Assembly: GCF_016406125.1 (NCBI RefSeq)
Contig: NZ_CP066339.1
Span: 992,001-1,056,000 of the forward strand
Origin: Alicyclobacillus sp. SO9
GTDB taxonomy: Bacteria > Bacillota > Bacilli > Alicyclobacillales > Alicyclobacillaceae
Length of the DNA: 64,000 nucleotides
Direction: 5' to 3'
Both the position numbers and the translations under genes were made by a program. Under the pieces are notes generated by a model that was not told where the DNA came from, made no database searches, and saw only the letters and a list, made by a program, of their open reading frames with translations. Shown here piece by piece: positions 27,135 through 36,669 of this stretch (within the stretch, counting starts at the first letter, position 1; every line of letters starts with the position of its first letter).

Positions 27135-28295
27135 GTGGAAGCCGTGATTGTATCGGCAGTACGTACAGCAATAGGAAAATCTGGAGGCTCTCTTGCCAGT
27201 ATACCTGCTTACAAGTTAGCTGCTTCCGTAATCAGGGAGGCAATTGCTAGGGTTAAGTTGGATGTCAACCAGATTGACGACCTTATCTTCGGGAACTGTT
27301 TCTCAGCAGATGCGAATCTCTCCAGATTGTCTGGTCTTGAGGCCGGACTACCAGTCACTGTGCCTGGGGTGACCATAGACAGGCAATGTGCATCAGGTCT
27401 CAATTCCATTAGTCTGGCTGCATCTTTAATTCGGGCCGGAGAAGGCGACGTGTATGTTGTCGGAGGTGCGGAAAACCTGTCGCAACGCCCTTATGTGCAA
27501 TTGCCGTCCGGGAGGGCATACGACCGGCGCCCCCCTCAGTATTACGCGCCAAAGCTGTCTCCAGAATTTCTGGGAAATCCGCCTATGGGTGTCACTGCAG
27601 AGAATCTAGCACGTATGTACCGCATTTCGAGAGAAGAACAAGACAATTACGCATTGAAGAGTCAGGAAAGAATGCTTGAGGCGATTAAAGCGCATCGTTT
27701 CGAAGAACAAATAGTCGGAATTGAAGTACCTAAAATCAAGGGAGAATCACAGTGGTTTGATAGAGACGAGCACCCTAGAAGTACTTCAATTCAGGAACTT
27801 TCAACCCTTAAACCAGCGTTTGAATCTAACGGGACCGTTACCGCAGGTAACAGCTCTGGTATCAATGATGGTGCAGCTGCAATCGTCTTGATGTCAAAAA
27901 AGAAGGCTGATGATTTGGGATTAAAGGTGCTTGCTACAGTGGGCACTACAGTCGTTACCGGAGTAGATCCCAACTTGATGGGAATTGGCCCCGTTTCGGC
28001 GATTCGGAAACTATTAGACAAATCAGGCAAGCGAATGCGTGAAATAGAGTTAATCGAATTGAATGAAGCATTTGCGGCTCAGGTTTTAGCGTGTGGAAAA
28101 GAATTGGAATTAGACTGGGATCGCGTCAACGTCAACGGTGGTGCCATCTCCCACGGGCATCCTATAGGTGCAACAGGGGCAATTTTAGCTACAAAACTGG
28201 TTTATGAAATGGAAAGGGTTAACTTGAAGACTGGACTTGTGTCGATGTGTATAGGTGGTGGTCAGGGGATAGCGACACTGTTTGAAAGGTACTAA
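27135..28295 (+). CDS. Thiolase (acetyl-CoA acyltransferase)
   Basis: The start is GTG 27135. The 386-residue product is a classical thiolase with the nucleophile Cys85 in DRQCASGLNS, His342 in SHGHPIGATG and the acid/base Cys372 in SMCIGGGQG. The His-to-second-Cys spacing of 30 residues equals that of known biosynthetic thiolases. It cleaves or forms a 3-oxoacyl-CoA. Directly after a CoA-transferase pair it most likely works in the degradative direction, giving acetyl-CoA and a shortened acyl-CoA. Confidence 0.95.
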   Translation: MEAVIVSAVRTAIGKSGGSLASIPAYKLAASVIREAIARVKLDVNQIDDLIFGNCFSADANLSRLSGLEAGLPVTVPGVTIDRQCASGLNSISLAASLIRAGEGDVYVVGGAENLSQRPYVQLPSGRAYDRRPPQYYAPKLSPEFLGNPPMGVTAENLARMYRISREEQDNYALKSQERMLEAIKAHRFEEQIVGIEVPKIKGESQWFDRDEHPRSTSIQELSTLKPAFESNGTVTAGNSSGINDGAAAIVLMSKKKADDLGLKVLATVGTTVVTGVDPNLMGIGPVSAIRKLLDKSGKRMREIELIELNEAFAAQVLACGKELELDWDRVNVNGGAISHGHPIGATGAILATKLVYEMERVNLKTGLVSMCIGGGQGIATLFERY

Positions 28296-28464
28296 AGGTA
28301 ATTATTTATGCTGAAAGGCGCTCGGACTCGCCCATTAGAGAATAAAGCTGTTCAAGCAATTGAATCTCCAACTTTTGAATCTGAATACTCAAACAAATGA
28401 ACGGGGCTGAAGCTTAGGATGACACATATGGCAGATTTCAATACTGTAAAGGGGTGGACTGGCA

Positions 28465-29169
28465 TTGATACATTTCTTTCATGACTTTATACAATCGTTT
28501 CCGTTATTTGTTAACGGGGCACGTATTACCATTGAGGTTACAGCTTTGTCGCTGCTGCTTGCTATGATTATCGGCTCGGTGTTTGCTCTGTTTGCTCTCT
28601 CGCGTTTTAAAGTGCTGATTTGGCTAAATGTATTGTATGTGTGGTTAATTCGTGGGACTCCATTAATTCTACAAATTGTGTTTCTATACTATGCTATGGA
28701 CCAGTCATTTCACATTAACTTGAATGCTTTTACGGCGGGTGCATTTGCCTTGGCTTTCCACAACGGTGCATATCTGTCAGAGATTTTGCGCGGGTCAGTT
28801 CAATCCATAGACAAAGGTCAGCATGAAGCAGCTAGTGCCATTGGTATGAATAAATACATGGCAATGCGAAGGATCATTGCTCCCCAAGCTATCAAAAACG
28901 CTATTCCACCTACCATAAACCAATTCATTATAGGACTGAAAGACTCTGCCTTGGTCGCTTACATTGGCGTGTCGGAACTCTATAACGTAGCACTCGGCGA
29001 GTACTCTCGTACTTATGCACCGACAGAATGGTTTCTCATAGCAGGGATCTATTATTTAATCTTGACCCTCTTGTTTACTCTTCTTGGAAAGTGGGCTGAG
29101 AGACGGCTCGATGTCACAAGGAAAACGACAACGTCATTTCACATTGTATCTGAGGAGGGTGTGGCGTAA
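28465..29169 (+). CDS. Polar amino acid ABC transporter permease
   Basis: The TTG at 28465 lies behind AAAGGGGTGG. The 234-residue membrane protein has about five helices and the HisM/GlnP permease signature: [34 protein letters not shown] and the coupling loop [20 protein letters not shown]. It forms the inner-membrane channel for the binding protein at 29978 and the ATPase at 29169, whose ATG overlaps its TAA. The substrate is probably an amino acid or an acylated amino compound handled by the enzymes on both sides. Confidence 0.93.
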   Translation: MIHFFHDFIQSFPLFVNGARITIEVTALSLLLAMIIGSVFALFALSRFKVLIWLNVLYVWLIRGTPLILQIVFLYYAMDQSFHINLNAFTAGAFALAFHNGAYLSEILRGSVQSIDKGQHEAASAIGMNKYMAMRRIIAPQAIKNAIPPTINQFIIGLKDSALVAYIGVSELYNVALGEYSRTYAPTEWFLIAGIYYLILTLLFTLLGKWAERRLDVTRKTTTSFHIVSEEGVA

Positions 29170-29894
29170 TGATTTCCGTTCGCAATTTGCATAAGCGTTT
29201 TGATTCCGTACAAGTTCTCAGAGGAATTGACCTTGATGTAGCTCAACGAGAAGTCGTTGTGGTTCTGGGAGCAAGCGGCTCTGGTAAGAGCACCATGCTT
29301 CGCTGCATGAACGGCCTTGAGACGATAGACGAAGGGACCATTAGTATTGCAGGTCACGAACTTCATTCCGATACCCGAAAAATCAACATGGCTCGCCGAG
29401 ACATAGGTATGGTGTTTCAACATTTCAACTTATTTCCTCATCGTACAGTCATTCAAAACGTCTGTGAGGGACCAATTTACGTTAAAGGGGTAAAGAAGAG
29501 CCAAGCTCGAGAAGAAGGCCTTGAACTCTTAAACAGCGTCGGCTTGTCCGATAAGGCTCATGTATATCCTCATTCTCTCTCAGGCGGTCAAAAGCAACGC
29601 GTAGCTATTGCGCGGGCTTTGGCTATGAAACCTAAAGTGATGCTGTTTGACGAACCTACATCAGCGTTAGATCCAGAGCTGGTTGGAGAGGTGCTGAGTG
29701 TATTGAAACGATTAGCGAAAGACGGAATGACGATGGTAGTCGTTACACACGAGATTGGATTTGCCAGAGAAGTTGCCGATCACGTTGTTTTTATGGCACA
29801 GGGACGAATTCTTGAAGAGGGAACACCGCAGGAGGTACTAGAGCAGGCGCAAAGTAAAGAGGCAAGTCAATTCTTTAGTAAGGTTTTGCACTAA
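29169..29894 (+). CDS. Polar amino acid ABC transporter ATP-binding protein
   Basis: The 241-residue ATPase of GlnQ/HisP type has Walker [10 protein letters not shown], the Q-loop [13 protein letters not shown], signature [15 protein letters not shown] and Walker [13 protein letters not shown] followed by the H-loop VVTHE. Its ATG shares a base with the permease stop codon, so translation is coupled. It powers uptake by the neighbouring permease and binding protein. Confidence 0.95.
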   Translation: MISVRNLHKRFDSVQVLRGIDLDVAQREVVVVLGASGSGKSTMLRCMNGLETIDEGTISIAGHELHSDTRKINMARRDIGMVFQHFNLFPHRTVIQNVCEGPIYVKGVKKSQAREEGLELLNSVGLSDKAHVYPHSLSGGQKQRVAIARALAMKPKVMLFDEPTSALDPELVGEVLSVLKRLAKDGMTMVVVTHEIGFAREVADHVVFMAQGRILEEGTPQEVLEQAQSKEASQFFSKVLH

Positions 29895-29977
29895 AACTTG
29901 GCGGGATACAGATTAATTAAAACAGCTTTTACCGCTTCTGCGGATTAGCATAAAGATGACACAGGGGGAGTTTACTT

Positions 29978-30784
29978 ATGAAGAAGTATATCGTTACTAG
30001 TATGGTAAGTTTGGCATTAGTCTTGACGGCAGCCGGCTGCGGAACAAATGGAGGCAATAGCACATCTGGGAGTGGAGCACAAAAGACATTCACGTTTGGG
30101 ATGAGTGGTAAGTACCCGCCATTTAACTACAAAGACAAAAACGGAAAACTGACTGGATTTGATGTTGCAATTGGAGATGCAATTGCTAAGCAGATGGGAA
30201 TGAAACCCAAGCCCGTCACTAATCCATGGGCAACTATCATAGGCGGCCTGAAGGCCAAAAAGTATGATGCCATAGTGGGTAGTATGACCATTACGAAAGC
30301 GAGAGAGAAAGAAGTGAGTTTCTCCAAGCCCTATTACGTCAGTGGAACCCAAATCTTCGTAAAAGCAGGAAACAACAGTGTAACCAGTCTGCAGGGTTTA
30401 AAGAATAAACGTATAGGGGTGGACACTGGCAGTACTTTTGCGAAAATCGCGAAAACCGTCACAACCCAGGCGAAGGTCCATGGTTATAGTAGTGATGTTT
30501 ATGCTCTAAAGGACTTGGCTGCTGGCCGCTTAGATGGAGTTATTACTGACCAATTGGTGGGCCAATATGCTATCAAACACTCACACATCAAAGTTCAGCC
30601 GGCTGGAAAGCCTTTGAACTTGGCTTATGCGGGGATTGCAGTCCGAAAGAGTGATACCTCCTTATTGACGAAGATTAACAAAGCACTCAAAGCGATTGAG
30701 AAAAATGGTACTTACGCTAAAATTTCAAAACAGTACTTTGGCGTGAACCTGTTAAATGACCCTGCTTTTACTAAGAAAAGCTAA
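29978..30784 (+). CDS. Amino acid ABC transporter substrate-binding lipoprotein
   Basis: The ATG at 29978 lies behind CAGGGGGAG. The 268-residue protein has a lipoprotein signal ending at Cys21 (LVLTAAGC), a Gly/Ser-rich linker and a family 3 solute-binding domain: FGMSGKYPPFNYKDKNGKLT, GFDVAIGDAIAKQMG, DAIVGSMTITKAREKEVSFS and KRIGVDTGSTFAK. It sits on the outside of the membrane and hands its ligand to the permease at 28465. Family 3 proteins mostly bind polar amino acids or small amines. Confidence 0.94.
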   Translation: MKKYIVTSMVSLALVLTAAGCGTNGGNSTSGSGAQKTFTFGMSGKYPPFNYKDKNGKLTGFDVAIGDAIAKQMGMKPKPVTNPWATIIGGLKAKKYDAIVGSMTITKAREKEVSFSKPYYVSGTQIFVKAGNNSVTSLQGLKNKRIGVDTGSTFAKIAKTVTTQAKVHGYSSDVYALKDLAAGRLDGVITDQLVGQYAIKHSHIKVQPAGKPLNLAYAGIAVRKSDTSLLTKINKALKAIEKNGTYAKISKQYFGVNLLNDPAFTKKS

Positions 30785-30912
30785 CTGATAAGGTTAAATC
30801 TGTAGCTGATTAAAGTAAGTAGTTAGAATCATCATAAAATTCAATCCGGTCAGGGTGAAGGTTCTCTACACGGCGTACGTTCATGGCATTGAACTTTGGA
30901 GGAGGGACTTAA

Positions 30913-32271
30913 ATGAAAGCTAAAGTTTTTCAGCAAAACTCTATTCAACTGAACACGTCGATTCCGGGACCGAAGGCCGCCGCAATGTTGGAGGAGAGAA
31001 AGAAACATGTGCCGCGCGGTGTATCCAACACCGTTCCGACATTTGCCGAAACAGCCGAAGGAGCACTTGTTACTGATGTGGATGGAAACACGTTCATCGA
31101 TTTTGCCGGAGCCATCGGCACTTTGAATGTGGGTCACCGTCCCCAGGCATTGGTGGATGCGTTAAAGCAGCAACTCGATAAATACCTCCATACAGGATTC
31201 AATGTCATGATGTACGAGCCGTACATCCAGCTTGCAGAGAAGCTGAATCAATTGACACCGGGAGACCACGCAAAGAAGACGTTGTTTTTAAACAGTGGTG
31301 CAGAAGCGGTGGAAAACGCGGTCAAAATTGCACGGAAGTATACAGGCAGAAAAGCCATTATCTCCTTTGAACGGGGATTTCACGGCAGAACCCTGCTCAC
31401 CATGTCCCTGACCAGCAAAGTGAAACCCTACAAATACCAGTTTGGTCCCTTTGCACCGGAAACCTACAAGATGCGTTATCCCTACTACTACCGGGCGCCA
31501 TTTGGTGTCACGCCCAAGCAAGTGGATGAGCAAGTTTTGGCCCAGTTTGAGGAGTTCTTCCTCTCCGAAGTGGCCCCTGAAGATGTAGCTGCAGTCATCC
31601 TGGAACCCGTGCAGGGTGAGGGCGGATTTGTGGTCCCGTCCAAGGCCTTCGTCCAAGGTGTGAAGAGGATTTGCGAGAAATACGACATCCTGCTGATTGC
31701 AGACGAGATTCAGACCGGATTCGGCCGAACGGGAAAGCTGTTTGCTATGGAACACTTTGATGTGATTCCCGATCTCGTTACTCTATCCAAATCGATTGCC
31801 GCCGGCCTGCCCCTGAGTGCTGTCACGGGCCGTGCAGACATCATGGATGCATCGAGTCCTGGTGAAATTGGCGGGACCTACGGCGGCAGCCCGCTGGGTT
31901 GTGTTGCAGCCCTTGAAGTGATTAAGATGATGGAAGAGGATCATCTGCCGGACAGAGCGGCAGTGATTGGCGAAAAGATTAGGGCACGCTTTGAAAAGCT
32001 GAAAAGCCGGTATGCTTTTATCGGTGACGTTCGCGGCTTAGGTGCTATGTGCGCATTGGAAATCGTCAAAGACCCCGAAACCAAAGAACCCGACAAGGCA
32101 CTGACAAGTCGCATTATTCAGGCGTGTTATCAGAACGGCGTGATGGTGCTCAGTGCAGGTTTGTACAGCAACGTCATACGGACCCTCAGCCCGCTGGTCA
32201 TCACAGACGAGCAGTTGGAAGAAGGACTGGACGCCATGGAACAAGCGTTCGCCGAGGTTGCAGGGAGTTAG
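30913..32271 (+). CDS. 4-aminobutyrate-type aminotransferase (GabT-like)
   Basis: The ATG at 30913 follows GGAGGAGGG. The 452-residue class III aminotransferase shows the GabT pattern: FIDFAGAIGTLNVGHRPQAL, LFLNSGAEAVENAVKIARKY, ISFERGFHGRTLLTMSLTSK, LLIADEIQTGFGRTGKLFAM and the PLP lysine in VTLSKSIAAGLPLS. It should take the amino group from an omega-amino acid such as 4-aminobutyrate or 5-aminovalerate to 2-oxoglutarate. The next gene is an aldehyde dehydrogenase that would oxidise the semialdehyde formed. Local GC is higher than in the preceding genes. Confidence 0.93.
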   Translation: MKAKVFQQNSIQLNTSIPGPKAAAMLEERKKHVPRGVSNTVPTFAETAEGALVTDVDGNTFIDFAGAIGTLNVGHRPQALVDALKQQLDKYLHTGFNVMMYEPYIQLAEKLNQLTPGDHAKKTLFLNSGAEAVENAVKIARKYTGRKAIISFERGFHGRTLLTMSLTSKVKPYKYQFGPFAPETYKMRYPYYYRAPFGVTPKQVDEQVLAQFEEFFLSEVAPEDVAAVILEPVQGEGGFVVPSKAFVQGVKRICEKYDILLIADEIQTGFGRTGKLFAMEHFDVIPDLVTLSKSIAAGLPLSAVTGRADIMDASSPGEIGGTYGGSPLGCVAALEVIKMMEEDHLPDRAAVIGEKIRARFEKLKSRYAFIGDVRGLGAMCALEIVKDPETKEPDKALTSRIIQACYQNGVMVLSAGLYSNVIRTLSPLVITDEQLEEGLDAMEQAFAEVAGS

Positions 32272-32321
32272 GGATGTAGGAACGAGGGATCATCAAGTGG
32301 TAACGAAAGGGGCGGTGCAGG

Positions 32322-33743
32322 GTGAAAAAGCAACTGTTTATCAACGGTGAATGGGTCGAGGCCAGCAAGTACGTGGAACTGAAGTCACCTTATGACGGGT
32401 CCGTCATTGCAGAGATTCCCGAGGCTGTGCCGGAGGAAGTGGACCAGGCCATTGCTGCAGCTGATGCAGCACGGCAAGTCATGGCGAAAATGCCTGCTCA
32501 TCAGCGGGCCAGCATTCTGGAGAAACTGGTTCATCTATTTGAAACCCGGGCAGATGAGGCAGCGGAGATTATCGCGACGGAAGCTGCTAAACCATTGAAA
32601 ACCGCCAAGGGTGAAGTTGCCCGGACCATTCAGACCTATAAATTTGCAGCCGAAGAAGCGAAGCGTATCCACGGTGAGACGGTGCCTTTGGACGCAGCAC
32701 CCGGCGGGGAAGGCCGCATGGGTTTCACAGTCCGTGAACCGTTGGGTGTCGTGGGGGCTATTACGCCCTTCAACTTCCCCATGAACCTAGTGGCTCATAA
32801 GGTTGGACCTGCCATTGCAACCGGGAACACCATTGTCCTGAAACCGGCCAACCAAACACCGCTGTCCGCATTTTTTCTGGCAGAACTTCTGGAAGAGGCC
32901 GGGTTGCCGAAAGGCGCACTGAATGTGGTGACAGGCAGAGGTTCTGTCGTCGGGGAGCAGATTGTGAAGGACAGTCGTGTCAGTATGATTACCTTCACAG
33001 GCAGCCCCGGTGTGGGCATCGGGATCCGCAACAAGGCTGGGTTGAAGCGTGTGACCTTGGAGCTTGGATCCAATTCGGCACTGATTGTGGATAACCATAT
33101 TGACGTGGACAAAATCATCAATCGGTGTGTGACAGGCGCATTCTCATTCCAGGGCCAGGTGTGTATTTCGCTGCAGCGCATTTATGTGCACGAAGGTGTG
33201 TTTGATACTTTTGTGGAGCGGTTCAAGGAGGAGACGGCGAAACTGCAAGTGGGCAATCCCCTTGACCCTGGCACAGACGTTTCGGCCATGATTACCCGGG
33301 CCGATGTAGACCGGGCCATGGATTGGATTCGGGAAGCCCACGAAGGCGGAGCTGAAGTTGCCGCAGGGGGTGTAGGTGAGGACGGCATCTTGTATCCGAC
33401 AGTCCTTCTTCACTCCGAGAACACCATGAAAGTGTGTTGTAACGAAGTGTTCGCACCGATTGTTTCGATTAACAAAGTGGCCTCTATCCAGGAAGCCATC
33501 GACAAGGTGAACGATTCCCGGTACGGGCTGCAGGCAGGTATTTATACCGACAATGTTCACACAGCATTCGACGCAGCGGAGCAACTGCATGTAGGAGGCG
33601 TGATGGTGAACGACATCCCGACATTTCGCGTGGACAACATGCCATACGGTGGAGTCAAGGAAAGCGGAACAGGCCGTGAAGGTGTGAAGTACGCTGTGGA
33701 AGAGATGACAGAACTGAAACTGGTCGTGTTTAACCGGAACTAG
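32322..33743 (+). CDS. Aldehyde dehydrogenase (semialdehyde dehydrogenase type)
   Basis: The start is GTG 32322 behind GAAAGGGG. The 473-residue NAD(P)-dependent enzyme has ITPFNFPMNLVAHKVGPAIA, FTGSPGVGIGI, the catalytic Glu in TLELGSNSALIV and catalytic Cys in FSFQGQVCISLQR. Beside GabT it is likely to oxidise succinate or glutarate semialdehyde. Succinate semialdehyde is also the expected product of the HPA pathway at 51-61 kb, so this enzyme could serve both pathways (inference). Confidence 0.92.
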   Translation: MKKQLFINGEWVEASKYVELKSPYDGSVIAEIPEAVPEEVDQAIAAADAARQVMAKMPAHQRASILEKLVHLFETRADEAAEIIATEAAKPLKTAKGEVARTIQTYKFAAEEAKRIHGETVPLDAAPGGEGRMGFTVREPLGVVGAITPFNFPMNLVAHKVGPAIATGNTIVLKPANQTPLSAFFLAELLEEAGLPKGALNVVTGRGSVVGEQIVKDSRVSMITFTGSPGVGIGIRNKAGLKRVTLELGSNSALIVDNHIDVDKIINRCVTGAFSFQGQVCISLQRIYVHEGVFDTFVERFKEETAKLQVGNPLDPGTDVSAMITRADVDRAMDWIREAHEGGAEVAAGGVGEDGILYPTVLLHSENTMKVCCNEVFAPIVSINKVASIQEAIDKVNDSRYGLQAGIYTDNVHTAFDAAEQLHVGGVMVNDIPTFRVDNMPYGGVKESGTGREGVKYAVEEMTELKLVVFNRN

Positions 33744-33780
33744 TTTGCAGGGCTGGAGTCTAAGGGAGTAAAGCAAAGTC

Positions 33781-33819
33781 GAGAGTTCTCATCATTGACG
33801 GGATGATTTGTGAACTCTC
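33781..33819 (+). other. Intercistronic inverted repeat
   Basis: GAGAGTTC pairs with GAACTCTC and inside it ATCAT with ATGAT, so a strong hairpin can form just before the creatininase ribosome-binding site. There is no T-run. It may protect mRNA or tune expression of the last gene. Confidence 0.5.
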
Positions 33820-33839
33820 AATAGAAATGAGGAGAGCAA

Positions 33840-34664
33840 ATGACGACAAGCAGCTTTCTGTTTGGTGAAATGACATGGCCGGAAATAAAGCAAGTCATAA
33901 AGGAAGACAGGGTGGCCGTGGTTCCAGTGGCCATGATTGAAGAGCATGGATATCATCTTCCTGTAAACACTGATCTTGTCTTGGCAGATGAAATTGCACG
34001 CAGAGCGGGAGAAAAGTCTCCAGGGGAAATAGTAGTGGTTCCTCCCATCATTCATGGGTATGCCCCTCATCAGATGGATTTTCCAGGCGTGATATCCATT
34101 ACAGCAGAAACCTTTATTCGGTATGTTGTTGACGTGTGCAATAGCTTGGCCCACCAGGGTTTCAAAAGAATACTGCTCTTTAACGGGCACGGTAGTAACG
34201 TCTCGCTGTTGCAAGTAGCTGCGAGACAGACAATCCTAGCTTATCCAGATGTCATGTGTGCTGCTATCTCTCATTGGGACCTGAAGCCTGTTGTCGAAGT
34301 GGCCAACAAAAACAGGCGTTCCGAAAATCCGGGTGGTATCAATCATGCGGGCGAACTTGAGACTGCTATGTATCTCGCTATTAGGGACGATTTAGTTAAG
34401 ATGGATCTGGCTAGACGGGATTTGGACAAGTACGAACAAGAAAAATACTTTTGGTTAGATCTCGTTGGAAGTGGTGATGGAAAACCGGTGGTAATGATGC
34501 CGTACTGGAGTTCCATTTCCGAAACAGGAGTGCTCGGGGACCCAACATGTGCTACCAAAGCGTTTGGTGAGATGCTGATGAATGCTGCCGTAGATGGATT
34601 AGTCGAATTCGTATCGATTTATAAGACGAGGAGCTACAACTCGCGAGTGAATCATCTCGAATAG
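33840..34664 (+). CDS. Creatininase-family amidohydrolase
   Basis: The ATG at 33840 follows GAGGAG. The 274-residue product has the creatininase fold with metal-ligand motifs: VVPVAMIEEHGYHLPVNTD (Glu, His and Asp ligands), LFNGHGSNVSLL and the conserved NHAGELETAMYLA. Family members open cyclic amides (creatinine) or act on related amides in cofactor and amino acid metabolism. As the last gene of the PucR island it may open a lactam or amide to give the omega-amino acid used by GabT. The substrate is not fixed by sequence. Confidence 0.9.
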   Translation: MTTSSFLFGEMTWPEIKQVIKEDRVAVVPVAMIEEHGYHLPVNTDLVLADEIARRAGEKSPGEIVVVPPIIHGYAPHQMDFPGVISITAETFIRYVVDVCNSLAHQGFKRILLFNGHGSNVSLLQVAARQTILAYPDVMCAAISHWDLKPVVEVANKNRRSENPGGINHAGELETAMYLAIRDDLVKMDLARRDLDKYEQEKYFWLDLVGSGDGKPVVMMPYWSSISETGVLGDPTCATKAFGEMLMNAAVDGLVEFVSIYKTRSYNSRVNHLE

Positions 34665-34680
34665 GATGCCAAATATCAGT

Positions 34681-34701
34681 CCGTCCCCGTACAGGGGACG
34701 G
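34681..34701. terminator. Hairpin between convergent genes
   Basis: CCGTCCCC, loop GTACA, GGGGACGG. It has no T-run but lies 17 bases after the creatininase stop and before the convergent glucoamylase-like gene. Confidence 0.5.
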
Positions 34702-34815
34702 CGAATTGTGTTCAATACGGAGACGAACTGGAACTCTACTATCAACTAAAACCAAGGGCTTACATGATGAAGAGACAAGATGCTCTGGCGACGGTCAGTG
34801 ATTGGATGTAGACGG

Positions 34816-36237
34816 TCAGTGATTTGATGTAATTGAAAACTTCTCTTCCGACAGCAGGTGTTGGGGCCGTCTTCCGATGGAACTACGATTGAAGGTTCGA
34901 ATTAAGGCATCCCTGTTCAAATAATTGTCCAGCGATGCCAAAATCATTCCCTCATCCAGTGCTAAATAAGAATGCGTTACAGTCGATGTATGAACATTGA
35001 CAGAATCGTAAAATCCGTATTTGCCAAGCATATGATAGTTTGTCTTCAACTTATAAATATTTCTCAAAGCCTGCCTAGGCGCAAACTGAAGGGCAAGGAA
35101 GCTGGCATAAGGAGTAATGGTACCGTTTTCCTGGTAGGGAGGGTTTGCGCTCCCTAACTGTGGGATTCCAAACACGCCGTACCCGTCGTTTGGCAGAGCG
35201 GCTGGAGAAATCCCCCAGACGGGATAGTTCTTCGACTGAGCGTATTTGATTTGAAGTTGTACCATCCTCTTATCATTTAGACCAAGTGCCCGCGGCGCGA
35301 GCCCTTTTTCATTTAAGAACAGAGTTGGCATTAAAGACTCAAACATGCTGCCTCCCCAACTTGGGACATACTTAATTCCGTCCCAACTATAATGTCCTTC
35401 GAATACCTTAACACCATCGTAAGTGGCGTAGTATCCAACGGGTGTCTGCTGTTGCCAGGTCCATGATTTTGGAAGTGTCCGATACACCCCGAACCAGAGT
35501 TTACTGGGAAGGTTCCGTTTACCAATGGCGATGTAATCTGCAATCCTGGTTTCCGTATTGATGTTGCCGAAGGTATATCCCGTGGGCCCCTGACCAACCG
35601 TGTACCCGCCGTAGAGTTGGTTGAGTGATGTATCATAGAGCAAGGAAAAGTTCATTTGTTTTAGCATTCTTGTGAGCGGACGTTTAAATTGAGGAAAGGT
35701 TTTACTGTCGATGATTAATCCAGTATCCAGCCAAGCGACGTCTACAGTTGAGACAAACTTTTGACTCGGCTTACCGTTTGTTGTGCTGTACCAATCGTAA
35801 AAGAATCCCTTGTATTTTTGTAATGATTGTAGTTCCGAAAGAACTTTCGCAAGTCGTCTCGCAGCTTCTCTTTCATGAATGATGCCCAGGTTTTTGGCTG
35901 CTGCAATACTTACAAGGTACATCCCTATGTTGGTATCGTTCGTAGAGGTAGACAATTTTTGCCCAGTTGAAGTGATATCAATCCTGTCTGCGGGAAGCCC
36001 AGTAGGTGTCTGTGTAGCGCTTACATAGAAGTTCCATGTAGACTTGGCGACGTTATAGAGATTCAAGTTACGGTAAGAATCATGAGGGTTGCGAATGGCA
36101 GCCGCATCAACAACGTGGGGGGTGCCTGTTAAAGATAGCATTGAACCGACAAAGAGTGCTGCAAAAGCAGATTTCTTGCTCAACAATGTTTTCAACCGTA
36201 TGGTCTTCTTCGAATGAATGGTATTCCTCAAACGCAT
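34816..36237 (-). CDS. Secreted glucoamylase-like (PF10091-type) protein
   Basis: The ATG at 36237 (minus) lies behind AAGGAGGA. The 473-residue product has a basic head, a signal peptide ending near VVDAAA (residue 47) and an alpha/alpha-barrel domain. Segments typical of the putative glucoamylase family are present: STNDTNIGMYLVSIAAAKN, GFFYDWYST, WGGSMFESLMPTLFL, VWGISPAALPNDGYGVFG, ITPYASFLALQFAP, GKYGFYDSVN and YLALDEGMILASLDNYL. Relatives act on beta-glucans or oligosaccharides. Being secreted and divergent from LacI and a sugar ABC locus, it may cut an outside polysaccharide into imported fragments. Confidence 0.88.
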   Translation of the reverse strand: MRLRNTIHSKKTIRLKTLLSKKSAFAALFVGSMLSLTGTPHVVDAAAIRNPHDSYRNLNLYNVAKSTWNFYVSATQTPTGLPADRIDITSTGQKLSTSTNDTNIGMYLVSIAAAKNLGIIHEREAARRLAKVLSELQSLQKYKGFFYDWYSTTNGKPSQKFVSTVDVAWLDTGLIIDSKTFPQFKRPLTRMLKQMNFSLLYDTSLNQLYGGYTVGQGPTGYTFGNINTETRIADYIAIGKRNLPSKLWFGVYRTLPKSWTWQQQTPVGYYATYDGVKVFEGHYSWDGIKYVPSWGGSMFESLMPTLFLNEKGLAPRALGLNDKRMVQLQIKYAQSKNYPVWGISPAALPNDGYGVFGIPQLGSANPPYQENGTITPYASFLALQFAPRQALRNIYKLKTNYHMLGKYGFYDSVNVHTSTVTHSYLALDEGMILASLDNYLNRDALIRTFNRSSIGRRPQHLLSEEKFSITSNH

Positions 36238-36346
36238 ATAGAGTCCTCCTTCGTATATTCTTTAAGGGTCCTGCCAAGGCCTCCTTTCCAGCCATAGGAC
36301 AATCACTGATACAGAAATACGCGTTAAGTGAGCAAGGACAAGAATA

Positions 36347-36356
36347 GAAACGTTTC
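36347..36356. promoter_or_regulatory. LacI-type operator (copy 1)
   Basis: GAAACGTTTC, a perfect palindrome with the CG centre typical of LacI-family sites. The 13 bases GAAACGTTTCGAT are the same as at 36582. It lies in the 5' leader of the glucoamylase-like gene, about 80 bases after the predicted start of transcription. Confidence 0.75.
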
Positions 36357-36437
36357 GATTTTTGGTCGACGGCATCATTAAATCCAGTGGCAGCAACTAT
36401 TTCCTTTGGAACGACCTTGAATTTGCTACTTGAAACT

Positions 36438-36467
36438 AAAATAGTCTCCATTCTAAAGCTTTGTCAA
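36438..36467 (-). promoter_or_regulatory. Sigma-A-type promoter of the glucoamylase-like gene
   Basis: On the minus strand TTGACA (36467-36462), an 18-base spacer and TATTTT (36443-36438). The consensus -35 supports transcription toward 36237. Confidence 0.65.
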
Positions 36468-36534
36468 GACTTATTTTACGTAATATACAGAAAATAATAA
36501 GAATTTCCTACGGTTTCAATTGACTGAAAGACTC

Positions 36535-36563
36535 TTGACAGCGCTTTCCTATCCCCTTATACT
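36535..36563 (+). promoter_or_regulatory. Strong promoter of lacI-type gene with cre-like site
   Basis: TTGACA (36535-36540), a 17-base spacer and TATACT (36558-36563). The sequence TGACAGCGCTTTCC, starting inside the -35 box, matches the CcpA cre palindrome TGAAAGCGCTTTCA at 12 of 14 positions, so carbon catabolite repression is likely (inference). Confidence 0.8.
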
Positions 36564-36580
36564 GAGTTCCATAAAACAAG

Positions 36581-36592
36581 CGAAACGTTTCG
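36581..36592. promoter_or_regulatory. LacI-type operator (copy 2)
   Basis: CGAAACGTTTCG, a perfect 12-bp palindrome about 12-23 bases after the predicted transcription start of the lacI-type gene. Together with copy 1 it would let the regulator control itself and the divergent secreted enzyme, possibly by looping. Confidence 0.8.
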
Positions 36593-36669
36593 ATGGAATT
36601 GTTTCAATATTACAAACTAGCAGTTTTGCGTATAGAAATTACAGTTGTTGTGATAGAGGATGGGGTACG

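Noticed and set aside
33144-33776. Minus-strand frame of 210 codons over the aldehyde dehydrogenase
   Set aside because: Antisense shadow of a conserved dehydrogenase gene with all catalytic motifs on the plus strand.
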